Source of the DNA: an uncultured Lachnospiraceae bacterium | Lineage (GTDB): Bacteria; Bacillota; Clostridia; Lachnospirales; Lachnospiraceae | Assembly: GCA_910578795.1 (NCBI GenBank) | Contig: CAJTSD010000004.1 | Span: 1 to 64,000 of the forward strand | DNA: 64,000 bases | Direction: 5' to 3' | Shown here: piece after piece, positions 17,605 through 26,848 of the stretch | Layout: each line of letters opens with the position of its first letter | How positions within the stretch are numbered: position 1 is the first letter of the stretch | The notes under the pieces: model-generated | What the model was told of the DNA's origin: nothing | What the model saw: the letters and a program-made list of their open reading frames with translations, nothing else | Database searches by the model: none | Translations under genes and position numbers: made by a program

Positions 17605-18928
17605 TGTCAATCTCTCCTATCAAATCATATTCATACGCCCCCGTTATCCTGACTGGTACAAAATCACCTGTCATAAGCTCCCTAGAGGTCTGTATAAACA
17701 CAAAGCCGTCCACATTCGGCGCGTCCCTGTAGCTACGCGCAACATATGCATTTTCGTCAGGTACTTTTCCTTCCACCATGACGAGCATACGCTTTCCTTC
17801 CATATCCTCTGCTTTGTCAAAAGCAATCATCTGTTGAAGCTCCATCAAATCCGCCTGCCGATCCAATTTTATTTCGTCCGGTATCTGATCGGCAAACTCC
17901 GCTGCCGGTGTATTCTCCTCAGGAGAATATGGAAACACACCAAGCCTGTCAAACTCCATCTCGTCTATAAATGATATCAGACTTTCATGCTCTTCTTCCG
18001 TTTCCCCTGGAAAACCTGTAATTAAGGTTGTCCGCAGGCAGATGTCCGGAATGGCTGTCCGCAGCTTTGTGACAATATCCGCAAGCTCTTGCCGCGTCGT
18101 GCGTCTGCCCATCCGCTTTAAAACCGAGTCTGAAGCGTGTTGAATTGGGATGTCAAGATAGTTGCATATCTTTTCTTCCTGTTTGATTGTATCAATCAGT
18201 TCCTCCGTAATTTCTTCCGGATAACAATATAAAATCCGAATCCAATAAAGTCCTTCTATCTCACAAAGTTTGTGCAAAAGCGTTGGAAGACTTTTTTTAC
18301 CATATAAGTCCATACCATATATGGTTGTCTCCTGCGCAACAAGAATCAGCTCTTTTACGCCAATCGCTACAAGCCTGCGCGCCTCCGCTATCAGACTGTC
18401 CATCGGGATGCTTCTGTAATTCCCCCGCACTTTCGGTATAATGCAGTAAGAACAGTGCTTGTCACACCCCTCTGCAATTTTCAAATACGCAAAATGTCCG
18501 CCCGTGGTAACAATGCGTTTTTTGTCATACACGGGCTTTTTGTTAATATCCTCAATATGATTTTTGGCGTTTCCCGAAAGTACCGCTTCAACGGCATCCG
18601 CAATCGCATCAATTGCTGTCGTGCCTACAATCGCGTCCACTTCAGGGATTTCCGCCTGAATTTCATCTTTATACCGTTGTGCAAGGCATCCGGCTGCCAC
18701 AAGCGCCTTGAGCCTTCCGCTGCTCCTAAGTTCCGCCATTTCCAAAAGAGTATTAATACTTTCCTGCTTTGCATCATTAATAAAGCAGCATGTATTGACA
18801 ACCGCCACATCTGCTTCATTTTCGTCATCTGTTATCCTATAACCCTTTTGTACCAGCATTCCCAGCATCATTTCTGTATCTACAAGATTTTTATCACAGC
18901 CCAGTGAAATAAATAAAATTTTTATCAT
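17588..18928 (-). CDS. rimO: Ribosomal protein uS12 methylthiotransferase RimO
   Basis: Radical SAM enzyme that methylthiolates an aspartate of ribosomal protein uS12. The N-terminal MTTase domain has the conserved cysteines in LGCDKNLVDTE, NTCCFINDA and AAGCLAQRY; the radical SAM triad is CDKHCSYCIIP. A C-terminal TRAM domain (residues about 375-446) ends the protein. SLGCDKNLVD distinguishes RimO from the tRNA enzyme MiaB. Length 446 residues is normal. It lies between rpoZ and pgsA, a standard clostridial arrangement. Confidence 0.96.
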   Translation of the reverse strand: MIKILFISLGCDKNLVDTEMMLGMLVQKGYRITDDENEADVAVVNTCCFINDAKQESINTLLEMAELRSSGRLKALVAAGCLAQRYKDEIQAEIPEVDAIVGTTAIDAIADAVEAVLSGNAKNHIEDINKKPVYDKKRIVTTGGHFAYLKIAEGCDKHCSYCIIPKVRGNYRSIPMDSLIAEARRLVAIGVKELILVAQETTIYGMDLYGKKSLPTLLHKLCEIEGLYWIRILYCYPEEITEELIDTIKQEEKICNYLDIPIQHASDSVLKRMGRRTTRQELADIVTKLRTAIPDICLRTTLITGFPGETEEEHESLISFIDEMEFDRLGVFPYSPEENTPAAEFADQIPDEIKLDRQADLMELQQMIAFDKAEDMEGKRMLVMVEGKVPDENAYVARSYRDAPNVDGFVFIQTSRELMTGDFVPVRITGAYEYDLIGEIDNEFTK

Positions 18929-18939
18929 AGGATTGCACT

Positions 18940-19173
18940 TTAGTCCTTGTCCGGCATTATTTTAATCTGTCCTTTGTCAAGTTCCTCAATCGCGATCGAA
19001 AGCGGCTTTGTCTGTTTTGTTGATACAAAAGGCTCCTCACCTGCAATAATCTGCCTTGCACGCTTTGATGTTGCCATAACAATAGAGTAACGGCTGTTTA
19101 CAACTGGCGCCTCTCCCTGTTCAACACTGCTGTTTACGACCTTCATTAAATCTGTGTAAGATGGATGTAACAT
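18940..19173 (-). CDS. rpoZ: RNA polymerase omega subunit
   Basis: Small subunit that stabilises the beta' subunit of RNA polymerase. The sequence MLHPSYTDLM, NSRYSIVMATSKRARQI and KPLSIAIEELDKGQI is typical; 77 residues fits. GAGGG lies just before the ATG. In most relatives gmk would lie immediately upstream; here only 52 bases separate rpoZ from remA and no gmk is present. Confidence 0.93.
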   Translation of the reverse strand: MLHPSYTDLMKVVNSSVEQGEAPVVNSRYSIVMATSKRARQIIAGEEPFVSTKQTKPLSIAIEELDKGQIKIMPDKD

Positions 19174-19225
19174 ATTAAACCCTCGCTTTTCCTAATCTTA
19201 TTTTATACAAATTCCTGTTATCACT

Positions 19226-19495
19226 TTACTCTGGATCCATATCGCTCCCACCATGCATCTCTCCTGCCGCTCTGCCTGCTATCGTTTCCGGCAAAAGCGC
19301 AGACAGCACAATTTGACTGCTTTCCATAACAAGTACCGCTTTCGTCTTTCTGCCCTGTGTGGCATCAATCGCCGTTCCAGCTTCCTTGGCACGTTGTACC
19401 ATGCGCTTTACCGGTGCTGAATCAGGGCTGACAATCGCTATAATTTTTGCGGTATTTACGATATTGCCAAATCCGATATTGATCAGCTTATCCAC
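19226..19495 (-). CDS. remA: RemA-family DNA-binding regulator (DUF370)
   Basis: Homologue of RemA, which in Bacillus subtilis forms a DNA-wrapping oligomer and activates biofilm matrix and osmoprotection genes. Signature residues [21 protein letters not shown] and [14 protein letters not shown] are present. The start is GTG, with GGAAGG about seven bases upstream; length 89 residues is close to the family's. It follows yicC and precedes rpoZ. Its targets in this organism are unknown. Confidence 0.92.
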   Translation of the reverse strand: MDKLINIGFGNIVNTAKIIAIVSPDSAPVKRMVQRAKEAGTAIDATQGRKTKAVLVMESSQIVLSALLPETIAGRAAGEMHGGSDMDPE

Positions 19496-19558
19496 TCTGC
19501 ACCTTCCTGTGTTGCATATGCCTTATTGCAGTTTGACCATGCAAACTGCTGTTATCCT

Positions 19559-20437
19559 CTACTCAATGTTCTGAATTTGCTCTCTTACCTTTTCAATCTC
19601 AGTTTTCAGCTCAATGCCCCTGTTTGAAATTGCCAAATCGTTTGCCTTTGAGAGAATGGTATTGGCTTCCCTGTTCATCTCCTGTGCGATAAAATCAAGC
19701 TTACGTCCAATGCTGCCGCCATCAATAAGCGCCTGCTTCATGGTTTCGATATGACTGCGCAGACGCACGATTTCCTCGTCAACGCAAACCTTATCAGCAT
19801 AGATCGTAACCTCTGTCATCAGTCTTGACTCGTCAAAGGATACATCCGCAAGAAAATCCTGTACCTTTTCGTAAAGCTTCTTTTTATATTCCTCAATAAT
19901 CTGCGGAGAGCGCTCTTCAATAAATGCCACATGTTCCAGCATTCCTTCAAGTTTGGAAATCAGATCTCCTGAAAGATTTTCCCCTTCCTGAATCCGTGTA
20001 TCCGCAAATCCTTGCGCCGCACCTCTCACTGCCTTTACAAGACCGTTCCATATTTCCTCCTCATCAATGGTCTGCTCTTCCATTGAAAACACCTCGGGAT
20101 ATCTTGAAAGCGAAGATACCCTGATATCGTTATCGAGTCCGAAATCCTCTGCCATTGATTTTAAATATCCAAGATATTCCGCCGCAATATCCTTATTATA
20201 CTTGATACATATATTGCTCTCCGAAAAATCCTCATAAGTAATAAACATATCAATCTTGCCGCGCTGTGCATAATTTTTCAGCTCATTTCTGATTGAGCTC
20301 TCAAAAAAATTCAGCTTCTTGGGCATTTTGATATTTACATCCAAGTACCTGTGATTGACGGATTTCATCTCGACCGTATATTTCCGCTCGCCCTCCGTTA
20401 CCTCACATCTGCCAAAGCCGGTCATGCTTTTTATCAT
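19559..20437 (-). CDS. yicC: YicC-family endoribonuclease
   Basis: YicC/YloC-family protein, first characterised as a stress-related gene and later as an endoribonuclease. The N-terminal MIKSMTGFGRCEV, EMKSVNHRYLDVNIKMP and the C-terminal SIGRKLDFIAQEMNREANTI, ISNRGIELKTEIEKVREQIQN, are the family's two signature blocks. Length 292 residues. AGGGGG lies before the ATG at 20437; an upstream in-frame ATG has no such site. It heads the operon and has a strong promoter about 55 bases upstream. Confidence 0.93.
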   Translation of the reverse strand: MIKSMTGFGRCEVTEGERKYTVEMKSVNHRYLDVNIKMPKKLNFFESSIRNELKNYAQRGKIDMFITYEDFSESNICIKYNKDIAAEYLGYLKSMAEDFGLDNDIRVSSLSRYPEVFSMEEQTIDEEEIWNGLVKAVRGAAQGFADTRIQEGENLSGDLISKLEGMLEHVAFIEERSPQIIEEYKKKLYEKVQDFLADVSFDESRLMTEVTIYADKVCVDEEIVRLRSHIETMKQALIDGGSIGRKLDFIAQEMNREANTILSKANDLAISNRGIELKTEIEKVREQIQNIE

Positions 20438-20489
20438 TTTAATCCCCCTGACTGCTGATTGAGTTTGCAATTTTGTGCTATTCTAATGT

Positions 20490-20518
20490 ATTATAGAATA
20501 ATCCATGCGCCGCGTCAA
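20490..20518 (-). promoter_or_regulatory. Sigma-A promoter for the yicC operon
   Basis: Minus strand: TTGACG (20518-20513), 17-base spacer, TATAAT (20495-20490). Five of six and six of six matches. It should drive yicC-remA-rpoZ-rimO-pgsA. Confidence 0.85.
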
Positions 20519-20605
20519 CAATTTTAGCCGGATTACTTGAAAACCGTTTCAAAAAATGCTATTGTTATAAAGTTAACACGTATTGAAATGATGGAGGATT
20601 TTCAA

Positions 20606-22420
20606 ATGAAAAAGCAAACTGATAAATATTCTAAGGCGATATGGACAGTTCGGAATTTTCTGCCGATGCTGTTGATTCCTATCGCAAATTTCTATCTGTT
20701 TGAAGCTTACATCCACAATCCGTTTAAGGATATGAAAATCCCGATACAGTTTTTGAATATCTTTCTCTTTGAACTGCTGATGCTTTTATTTTTTATGCTT
20801 TTTGGCAGTTTAAAATGGTCCCTTCGATTTCAAACTGTCTTTTTTATGTTAATCGGTCTTGCAAATTATTATGTCTTGGAATTCCGCTCTGCCCCGATTA
20901 TGCCATGGGATATCTATTCTTTTAAAACTGCTATGAGCGTGGCAGGAAATTTTGAATATACCCTGGAAAAGCAGACGGTTTTTGTTGTAATAGGTTTTCT
21001 GCTGCTTCTTATAATAGAAGAAGTTCCAAACCTTCGGATCCGTAAGTGTCCTGTCCTCTCCCCAAAAAAGATTTATGCCATCCGTGCCATTTCTGTCGGT
21101 GTATGCGTTTACATATTATTTGCTTTTACACATATGCTATGGCAGGAAAGCACCATTATTAAATTCGGCATGTACGATAAGCTGTTTACTCCGACCGTCA
21201 TCAGCAAGCGGGACGGTACGGCGGTTGCGTTTTTAATGGAGTTGCAGTATATCACAGTTGACAAGCCTTCCAATTATAGCGCTGACATTGCAGATCAGAT
21301 TTTAGAGCCTTTTTCAAAACTAGAAGAAAACAATCCTAAAACAACAGACGATAAGCCAAATATTATTGTGATTATGAATGAAGCATTCTCTGACCCTGCT
21401 GTGCTTGGAGCGTTCGAAACAAATATGGAATATATGCCTTTTGTCCACTCAATTTTAGACGGCGAGGTGGAAAATACAACTTCGGGCTGGCTGAATGTTT
21501 CTGTGCTTGGCGGAAATACCGCAAATACCGAATTTGAATTCCTCACGGGCAATACAATGGCATTCCTTCCACAGGGAAGCGTACCATACCAGCAGTTTGT
21601 GAAAAGCGAACAGGAATCACTTGCTTCGCACTTAAAATCCCTTGGTTACAGAACCATTGCCATGCATCCCTATAACAGCACGGGCTGGGAACGAAACAGA
21701 GTCTATCCGCTTCTTGGTTTTGACGAACTGTTTTTTATAAGGGACTACCACAGTCCGCAAAAAATCAGAAAATATGTAAGTGATCAGGCATGCTATGACA
21801 AAATTATTGAATTATATGAATCAAAATCCGGCAGCACACCTTTTTTTATTTTTAATGTGACAATGCAGAATCATTCTTCCTACAGTGAGGAGTTTGACAA
21901 CTTTACGCCTGATATTACGGTTACGGACAGCAAGTCGAAAACATTAAACAATTATTTATCCTTAATTAAAATATCAGACGCGGCTTTGATGAATCTGATT
22001 CATTATTTTTCGACGGTGGACGAGGATACGATGATTATATTTTTCGGCGATCATCAGCCGACAAACTCCGTGGTATCGACTATTTGGAAGCTCAACGGCA
22101 AAAACGGAAATGAACTGTCTGATGAAGACGAAGCAAAACGCTATAAGGTCCCGTTTTTCATTTGGAGCAATTTTGACACCCCTACGACTACAAATGCCGA
22201 AACGAGCACAAACTTCCTTGCATCAAAGGTACTTGAACTTTCCGGTCTTCCATTGTATGATTACAGCATGTATCTGAATCGGCTTTCGGAGAATTATCCT
22301 GTTGTGACATCCATACGCGCCCAAAATAGTGAAGGCGAAAGTACGGAAATTAAAAATGTTATGGGCGAGCTGAACAATTATGCCATTTTACAGTACAACA
22401 GGCTGTTTGACCAAAACTAA
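20606..22420 (+). CDS. LtaS-like membrane sulfatase-fold phosphoglycerol transferase
   Basis: Likely polymerises glycerol phosphate, or a related phospho-group, onto a lipid-linked envelope polymer, taking the group from phosphatidylglycerol. About five membrane segments (residues 15-190) precede an extracellular sulfatase-fold domain. The metal/active-site pattern is visible: NIIVIMNEAFSDP, then SVLGGNTANTEFEFLTGN with the nucleophile threonine in the GGNTANTE block, and FFGDHQPTN. AMHPYNSTGWERN is typical. The ATG at 20606 with GGAGG eight bases upstream is preferred over an upstream frame extension. A TTGAAA-N17-TATTGT promoter-like pair is at 20537-20565. yfhO follows 15 bases later. Confidence 0.88.
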   Translation: MKKQTDKYSKAIWTVRNFLPMLLIPIANFYLFEAYIHNPFKDMKIPIQFLNIFLFELLMLLFFMLFGSLKWSLRFQTVFFMLIGLANYYVLEFRSAPIMPWDIYSFKTAMSVAGNFEYTLEKQTVFVVIGFLLLLIIEEVPNLRIRKCPVLSPKKIYAIRAISVGVCVYILFAFTHMLWQESTIIKFGMYDKLFTPTVISKRDGTAVAFLMELQYITVDKPSNYSADIADQILEPFSKLEENNPKTTDDKPNIIVIMNEAFSDPAVLGAFETNMEYMPFVHSILDGEVENTTSGWLNVSVLGGNTANTEFEFLTGNTMAFLPQGSVPYQQFVKSEQESLASHLKSLGYRTIAMHPYNSTGWERNRVYPLLGFDELFFIRDYHSPQKIRKYVSDQACYDKIIELYESKSGSTPFFIFNVTMQNHSSYSEEFDNFTPDITVTDSKSKTLNNYLSLIKISDAALMNLIHYFSTVDEDTMIIFFGDHQPTNSVVSTIWKLNGKNGNELSDEDEAKRYKVPFFIWSNFDTPTTTNAETSTNFLASKVLELSGLPLYDYSMYLNRLSENYPVVTSIRAQNSEGESTEIKNVMGELNNYAILQYNRLFDQN

Positions 22421-22435
22421 TGGAGGATTTATATT

Positions 22436-25039
22436 ATGAAAGAAAAAACAAAGAGTTTTATAAAACACATAGACAGGCTCTATCTTTTATCCTTTTTGGT
22501 GCCGTCATTGATTCTGCTTGTTATCTTTATAAAACGTGAGATTTTTCCGTTTGGAGACCGTTCCTTTCTTCATATTGACATGTATCACCAGTATTTTCCG
22601 TTTTTAGTAGAATTTTATCACAAACTCAAAAACGGTGAAAGCCTGCTCTATTCCTGGAATACCGGTATCGGTTCCAATTTTATCGCTCTGTATGTGTATT
22701 ATTTGGCAAGTCCGTTGAACTGGCTCTGCGTTTTTTTCCCGGAGCAGTACCTGATGGAATTTCTTTCATACATGGTAATCATTAAGACTGGTCTTTGCGG
22801 ATTAAGCTTTACCTATTATATAAGGAAACATTTTAACTCTGACTCCTTGGCTGTGCTCTTCTTCACTCTGTTTTATGCACTTTCAGGCTTTTTAGCGGCG
22901 TACAATTGGGATGTGATGTGGCTTGATGTAGTAGTCCTTGCCCCAATCATAATCCTTGGACTTGAAAAGCTGATCTATGAGGGGAATTGCAAACTTTACT
23001 GTATTACACTTGCCTTATCAATTCTCTCAAACTATTATCTTTCGATTATGCTCTGCATCTTTTTAGTACTTTACTTTGTTGTTCTTTTGATTGCAAGAGA
23101 TCCGAAAGACGAGAGAAACTCTGCCGCACTCTCCTTCTCATGGCTTGGCAATCTCAAAAGCTTTTATTGGAGGGCAATTTTTCGTTTTGCCCTATACTCA
23201 CTGCTTGCCGGCGGAATGGCTGCCATATTGCTTATGCCTGAACTTGCGGCACTGAAATTTACGGAATTCAGCGACATCAGCTTTCCAAAAAAAATAAATA
23301 TTTACTTTCCTGTGGTTGACATGACCGCACGTCATTTTTTTAATGTTACGGTCGAAACAGGGCTTGATCACTGGCCAAATATTTATTGCGGCGTCGCAAT
23401 ATTGTTGCTGATGCCGCTTTACGTGCTGCAGAAAAAAATACCAATGCGGGAAAAGGCGCCCAAAATTGCGCTTCTTGGATTTATGTTAATTAGCTTTTCC
23501 ACGAATATGTTAAACTTTATATGGCATGGCTTAAACTACCCAGACTCACTTCCTGCACGTCAGTCCTTTTTATATATTTTTTTGATACTTGTACTCTCCT
23601 ATGAAGCATTTGTGAACATCCGGAACTATTCTGTGCGGGAAATTATGGTTGTATTCGCAGGTTCGCTTGCCTTCCTTATTTTCTGTGAAAAAGTCGTAAC
23701 AGATGATTCCTTTACGGACACCGTTTTTCTTGTAACAGGTATTTTTCTTGTACTTTATGCAGTTATTTTCTGTTTTTACACGACAAGCGAAAAACTGCCG
23801 ATTGCATTTATCATTGTCAGTCTTATGGTGACAAGTACGGAATCAGGCATAAACACATATTTAACCAGTGTACCGACTGTTTCAAGGGATACGTATCTGT
23901 CAAATTATGACTCGTATCAGATTCTTACAAACAGAACGGTTCAAAATGAAGAGAACGACTTTTTCCGTTTTGACAAATTTGCGCGAAGAACACAGAATGA
24001 TGCGATGCTAATTGGTTTTCAGGGTTCCTCTTACTTTTCGTCAACCCTAAATTCCCTTGTGTCTGATTTTTACGAGAAGTATGGTATGAAGGGCAGCCGT
24101 GTCAATTATTGCTTTGACGGTGCCACGCCCGTAACTGCGGCATTTCTTGCAAACCGGTATATGCTTTACACACTTGACAGAGGGTATGACAACATTTTTG
24201 AACTTGCAGACACGGAAGGTGAACTTTACCTGTACAAAAACAACTATGCACTGCCGTTTGGTTATATGATTACGGAAACGAACGATACAGACCTTGATTC
24301 CTTGTTTGTCAATGCGGAATATATGCGGGAAAACATCCATGAAGAGGACGAGAATGACGAGGAGGACAAAGACCTTAATCCCATAGAACGCCAAAATCGT
24401 CTTGTCCACAGGCTTGGAATACCAGAAGATATATTTCTTCCAGTAGACATCAATCTGTATGGCGCCGATGGGGATTTATATGTACCGGAAAGTGCACATT
24501 ATTATGCATATACCACCAATACAAAAATAGACGATATTGAAATGAATTATGAAGGAAAATCGAAGACTTTCAGTCAGATCAAAAAGAAATTTATTCTTGA
24601 TCTTGGATACCATGATGAAGGAGAAACGCTAAGTTTCAGCTCCAAGAATGATGAATCGCTGAATTTAAGTGCATACAAAATTGATACCACTGTACTTGAC
24701 AAATTTATCACAAAGCTGGGCGAGCAACCGTTGATTGTGAACGATTATGACGAAACATCACTGACAGGAAGCATCAATGTGAGCGCTCCAGGACAGCTTG
24801 TCATGTCGGTTGCGTATGAGCCTGGATGGACGCTTTTGGTTGACGGCGTGGAAACAGATATGGAGCTCTTTGCAGACACCTTTATCAGCGTATCTCTGGA
24901 TAAAGGCTGGCACACAATTGAACTGAACTATTTCCCGAAAGGGCTTATTTGTGGAATACTGATGTCCATTCTAAGCATTGGTGCATTTGTGGCAATATGC
25001 GTATTACAAAAGAAGAAAAAAGAGCCCCAAAAGGCTTAA
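22436..25039 (+). CDS. YfhO-family membrane glycosyltransferase
   Basis: Large polytopic protein of the YfhO family. Members in Bacillus and Listeria are GT-C-like enzymes proposed to add sugars to lipoteichoic acid outside the membrane. Twelve or more membrane segments cover residues 15-460, with FPFGDRSFLHIDMYHQYFPF in the first extracytoplasmic loop, the usual location of the catalytic acid residue. A globular extracellular part (about 470-830) follows, with VAYEPGWTLLVDGVE typical of the family, then a last membrane segment and a lysine-rich tail. Length 867 residues. It is co-transcribed with the LtaS-like gene, which supports joint action on one envelope polymer. Confidence 0.88.
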   Translation: MKEKTKSFIKHIDRLYLLSFLVPSLILLVIFIKREIFPFGDRSFLHIDMYHQYFPFLVEFYHKLKNGESLLYSWNTGIGSNFIALYVYYLASPLNWLCVFFPEQYLMEFLSYMVIIKTGLCGLSFTYYIRKHFNSDSLAVLFFTLFYALSGFLAAYNWDVMWLDVVVLAPIIILGLEKLIYEGNCKLYCITLALSILSNYYLSIMLCIFLVLYFVVLLIARDPKDERNSAALSFSWLGNLKSFYWRAIFRFALYSLLAGGMAAILLMPELAALKFTEFSDISFPKKINIYFPVVDMTARHFFNVTVETGLDHWPNIYCGVAILLLMPLYVLQKKIPMREKAPKIALLGFMLISFSTNMLNFIWHGLNYPDSLPARQSFLYIFLILVLSYEAFVNIRNYSVREIMVVFAGSLAFLIFCEKVVTDDSFTDTVFLVTGIFLVLYAVIFCFYTTSEKLPIAFIIVSLMVTSTESGINTYLTSVPTVSRDTYLSNYDSYQILTNRTVQNEENDFFRFDKFARRTQNDAMLIGFQGSSYFSSTLNSLVSDFYEKYGMKGSRVNYCFDGATPVTAAFLANRYMLYTLDRGYDNIFELADTEGELYLYKNNYALPFGYMITETNDTDLDSLFVNAEYMRENIHEEDENDEEDKDLNPIERQNRLVHRLGIPEDIFLPVDINLYGADGDLYVPESAHYYAYTTNTKIDDIEMNYEGKSKTFSQIKKKFILDLGYHDEGETLSFSSKNDESLNLSAYKIDTTVLDKFITKLGEQPLIVNDYDETSLTGSINVSAPGQLVMSVAYEPGWTLLVDGVETDMELFADTFISVSLDKGWHTIELNYFPKGLICGILMSILSIGAFVAICVLQKKKKEPQKA

Positions 25040-25050
25040 CTGCACAATAC

Positions 25051-25090
25051 GCAAAAACGGATTATCCGAAACCGGATAATCCGTTTTTTA
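25051..25090. terminator. Bidirectional terminator between yfhO and rqcH
   Basis: Stem AAAAACGGATTATCC / GGATAATCCGTTTTTT with a 6-base loop between convergent genes; A- and T-runs on both sides. Confidence 0.92.
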
Positions 25091-26839
25091 ATCCTCTACC
25101 TGCTCAATTCTACTGATATCAGAGTCAATCACCAAAGAATAATTTGTATAATACACCACAAATCCGGGCTTGGAAGCATTCGGTTTCTTGACATTTTTTT
25201 TCTGTGTATAATCAATCTCAACTTTCTCCTGTCCCCTTGCCTGCGAATAGTAGGCAGCAAGCCTGCCTGCCTCCTCAAACACACTGTCTGGCAGCTCTTC
25301 TGCGTTTGATTTTACTACCACATGAGAACCCGGAATGCCTTTTGCATGAAACCACCAGTCATTGCCTGTGGCAAATTTAAAGGTCAGCTCTTCGTTTTGG
25401 TAATTATTTTTTCCTACATAAATATGATAACCTTCGCTGCTGATATAATGAAAGGGCTTACTTGTGATCCGTTCCCGCTTCTGCTTTCCTTTTGCGCCGC
25501 CTTTTCGCTTCATATAGCCGCTCTCAATCAGCTCTTCCTTAATCTGTACCAAATCCTCTTCCCGCAGTGCAATATCAAGGGATGTGCTGATTGAAGAAAG
25601 ATGTTCCACTTCCGCTTTTGTTTCCGCAGTCAGCGCTGTCAATGCCTCATGAGTCCGTTTTAATTTCTGATATTTTTCAAAATATTTTTTTGCATTTTCA
25701 CCGGCAGAAAGCATCGGATCAAGCGGAATGGTAAGCATTTGATTATCATAATAATTCAATGCCTCCAAAGAAGACGCCCCCGGCTGTGCCTCATATCCGT
25801 ATGTGTTTAAAAGTTCGCCGTAAATTCTGTATGTTTCCCGTTTGTTTGTATCGGCAAGCTGCTTTAACTGCAAGTCATATTTTTTAACATTGCGCTCTAA
25901 TGCCGTTTGGACAATTTTCCTTAAATCGACCGAACGCTGACGGATACGTGTAATTGTGCTTTTTTCCGCATAATAATATTCCAGCAATTCCGAAATTGTA
26001 TCAAACATGCGTGTATTTGCATCGGAATATGAGGTAAGCCTTGTCGCCGCATACTCTTTTGGCTGGTTATTTTCATAAACTACATTGGGCGTAAAGTTTT
26101 CGTTTTTAATATCCACTGCCAATTCACTAAGCCTGTCCGCTATTTGGGCTAGCTCTTTATCCGACAGGCTATCCACCGTCTTATCTGCGTCTACACATGC
26201 CCTATAGCATAGTTCATGTGCCACACAAGGGGAAAGACCTGTAAATCCCATATAAACCGCCTTATACAACGCCATATTTTTTGCAGTCAGCACTGCTGCG
26301 ATTTCATTTTGGTCCGTTTCCAACAGTTCCGCCTTATCCTGCGTTTTAGGGATAAAATATTCTCGTCCCGGCAGCACCTCTCTCACAGAGCTTACCATGC
26401 CAGAAATGTGCTTGATACTGTCAATAATCATATTTTTGTCATCGCAAAAAATAATATTGCTATGTTTTCCCATAAGCTCTATCATCAGATATTTCCTGCA
26501 CAAATCACCCAGCTCATTTAAATGCTCAAGCTCTATACGCACCACTCTCTCAAGTCCCGGCTGTGTCACGGAAACGATCCTTGCATTTTGCAGATGCTTT
26601 CGCAAAAGCATACAGAAATTGGGCGCCGTCATCGGGCTTGTCTTATTTTTGTCTGTCAAATAAATCAGCGGAAGCGATGCATCAGCGGACATTAATAACC
26701 GTACTTGCCCGCAGCTTCCCTTTATAGTCAAGATTAGCTCATCCTTTTCAGGCTGAGCTATCTTGTAAATACGGTTTCCCGTTATTTGATCCTTTAATTC
26801 CTTGACAATCCCCGCGATTGTCACTCCGTCAAATGCCAT
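25088..26839 (-). CDS. rqcH: RqcH/NFACT ribosome quality control protein
   Basis: NFACT-family protein, formerly called fibronectin-binding protein; bacterial RqcH binds stalled 50S-peptidyl-tRNA complexes and adds C-terminal alanine tails. The N-terminal NFACT-N domain starts MAFDGVTIAGIVKELK, followed by MLLRKHLQNARI. Coiled-coil arms lie near residues 280-440. The C-terminal NFACT-R domain contains NDWWFHAKGIPGSHVVV and YTQKKNVKKPNASKPGFV. Length 583 residues is normal. AGGA lies before the ATG. It is 10 bases from glgA with no functional link implied. Confidence 0.92.
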   Translation of the reverse strand: MAFDGVTIAGIVKELKDQITGNRIYKIAQPEKDELILTIKGSCGQVRLLMSADASLPLIYLTDKNKTSPMTAPNFCMLLRKHLQNARIVSVTQPGLERVVRIELEHLNELGDLCRKYLMIELMGKHSNIIFCDDKNMIIDSIKHISGMVSSVREVLPGREYFIPKTQDKAELLETDQNEIAAVLTAKNMALYKAVYMGFTGLSPCVAHELCYRACVDADKTVDSLSDKELAQIADRLSELAVDIKNENFTPNVVYENNQPKEYAATRLTSYSDANTRMFDTISELLEYYYAEKSTITRIRQRSVDLRKIVQTALERNVKKYDLQLKQLADTNKRETYRIYGELLNTYGYEAQPGASSLEALNYYDNQMLTIPLDPMLSAGENAKKYFEKYQKLKRTHEALTALTAETKAEVEHLSSISTSLDIALREEDLVQIKEELIESGYMKRKGGAKGKQKRERITSKPFHYISSEGYHIYVGKNNYQNEELTFKFATGNDWWFHAKGIPGSHVVVKSNAEELPDSVFEEAGRLAAYYSQARGQEKVEIDYTQKKNVKKPNASKPGFVVYYTNYSLVIDSDISRIEQVED

Positions 26840-26848
26840 TTGCTTTTC

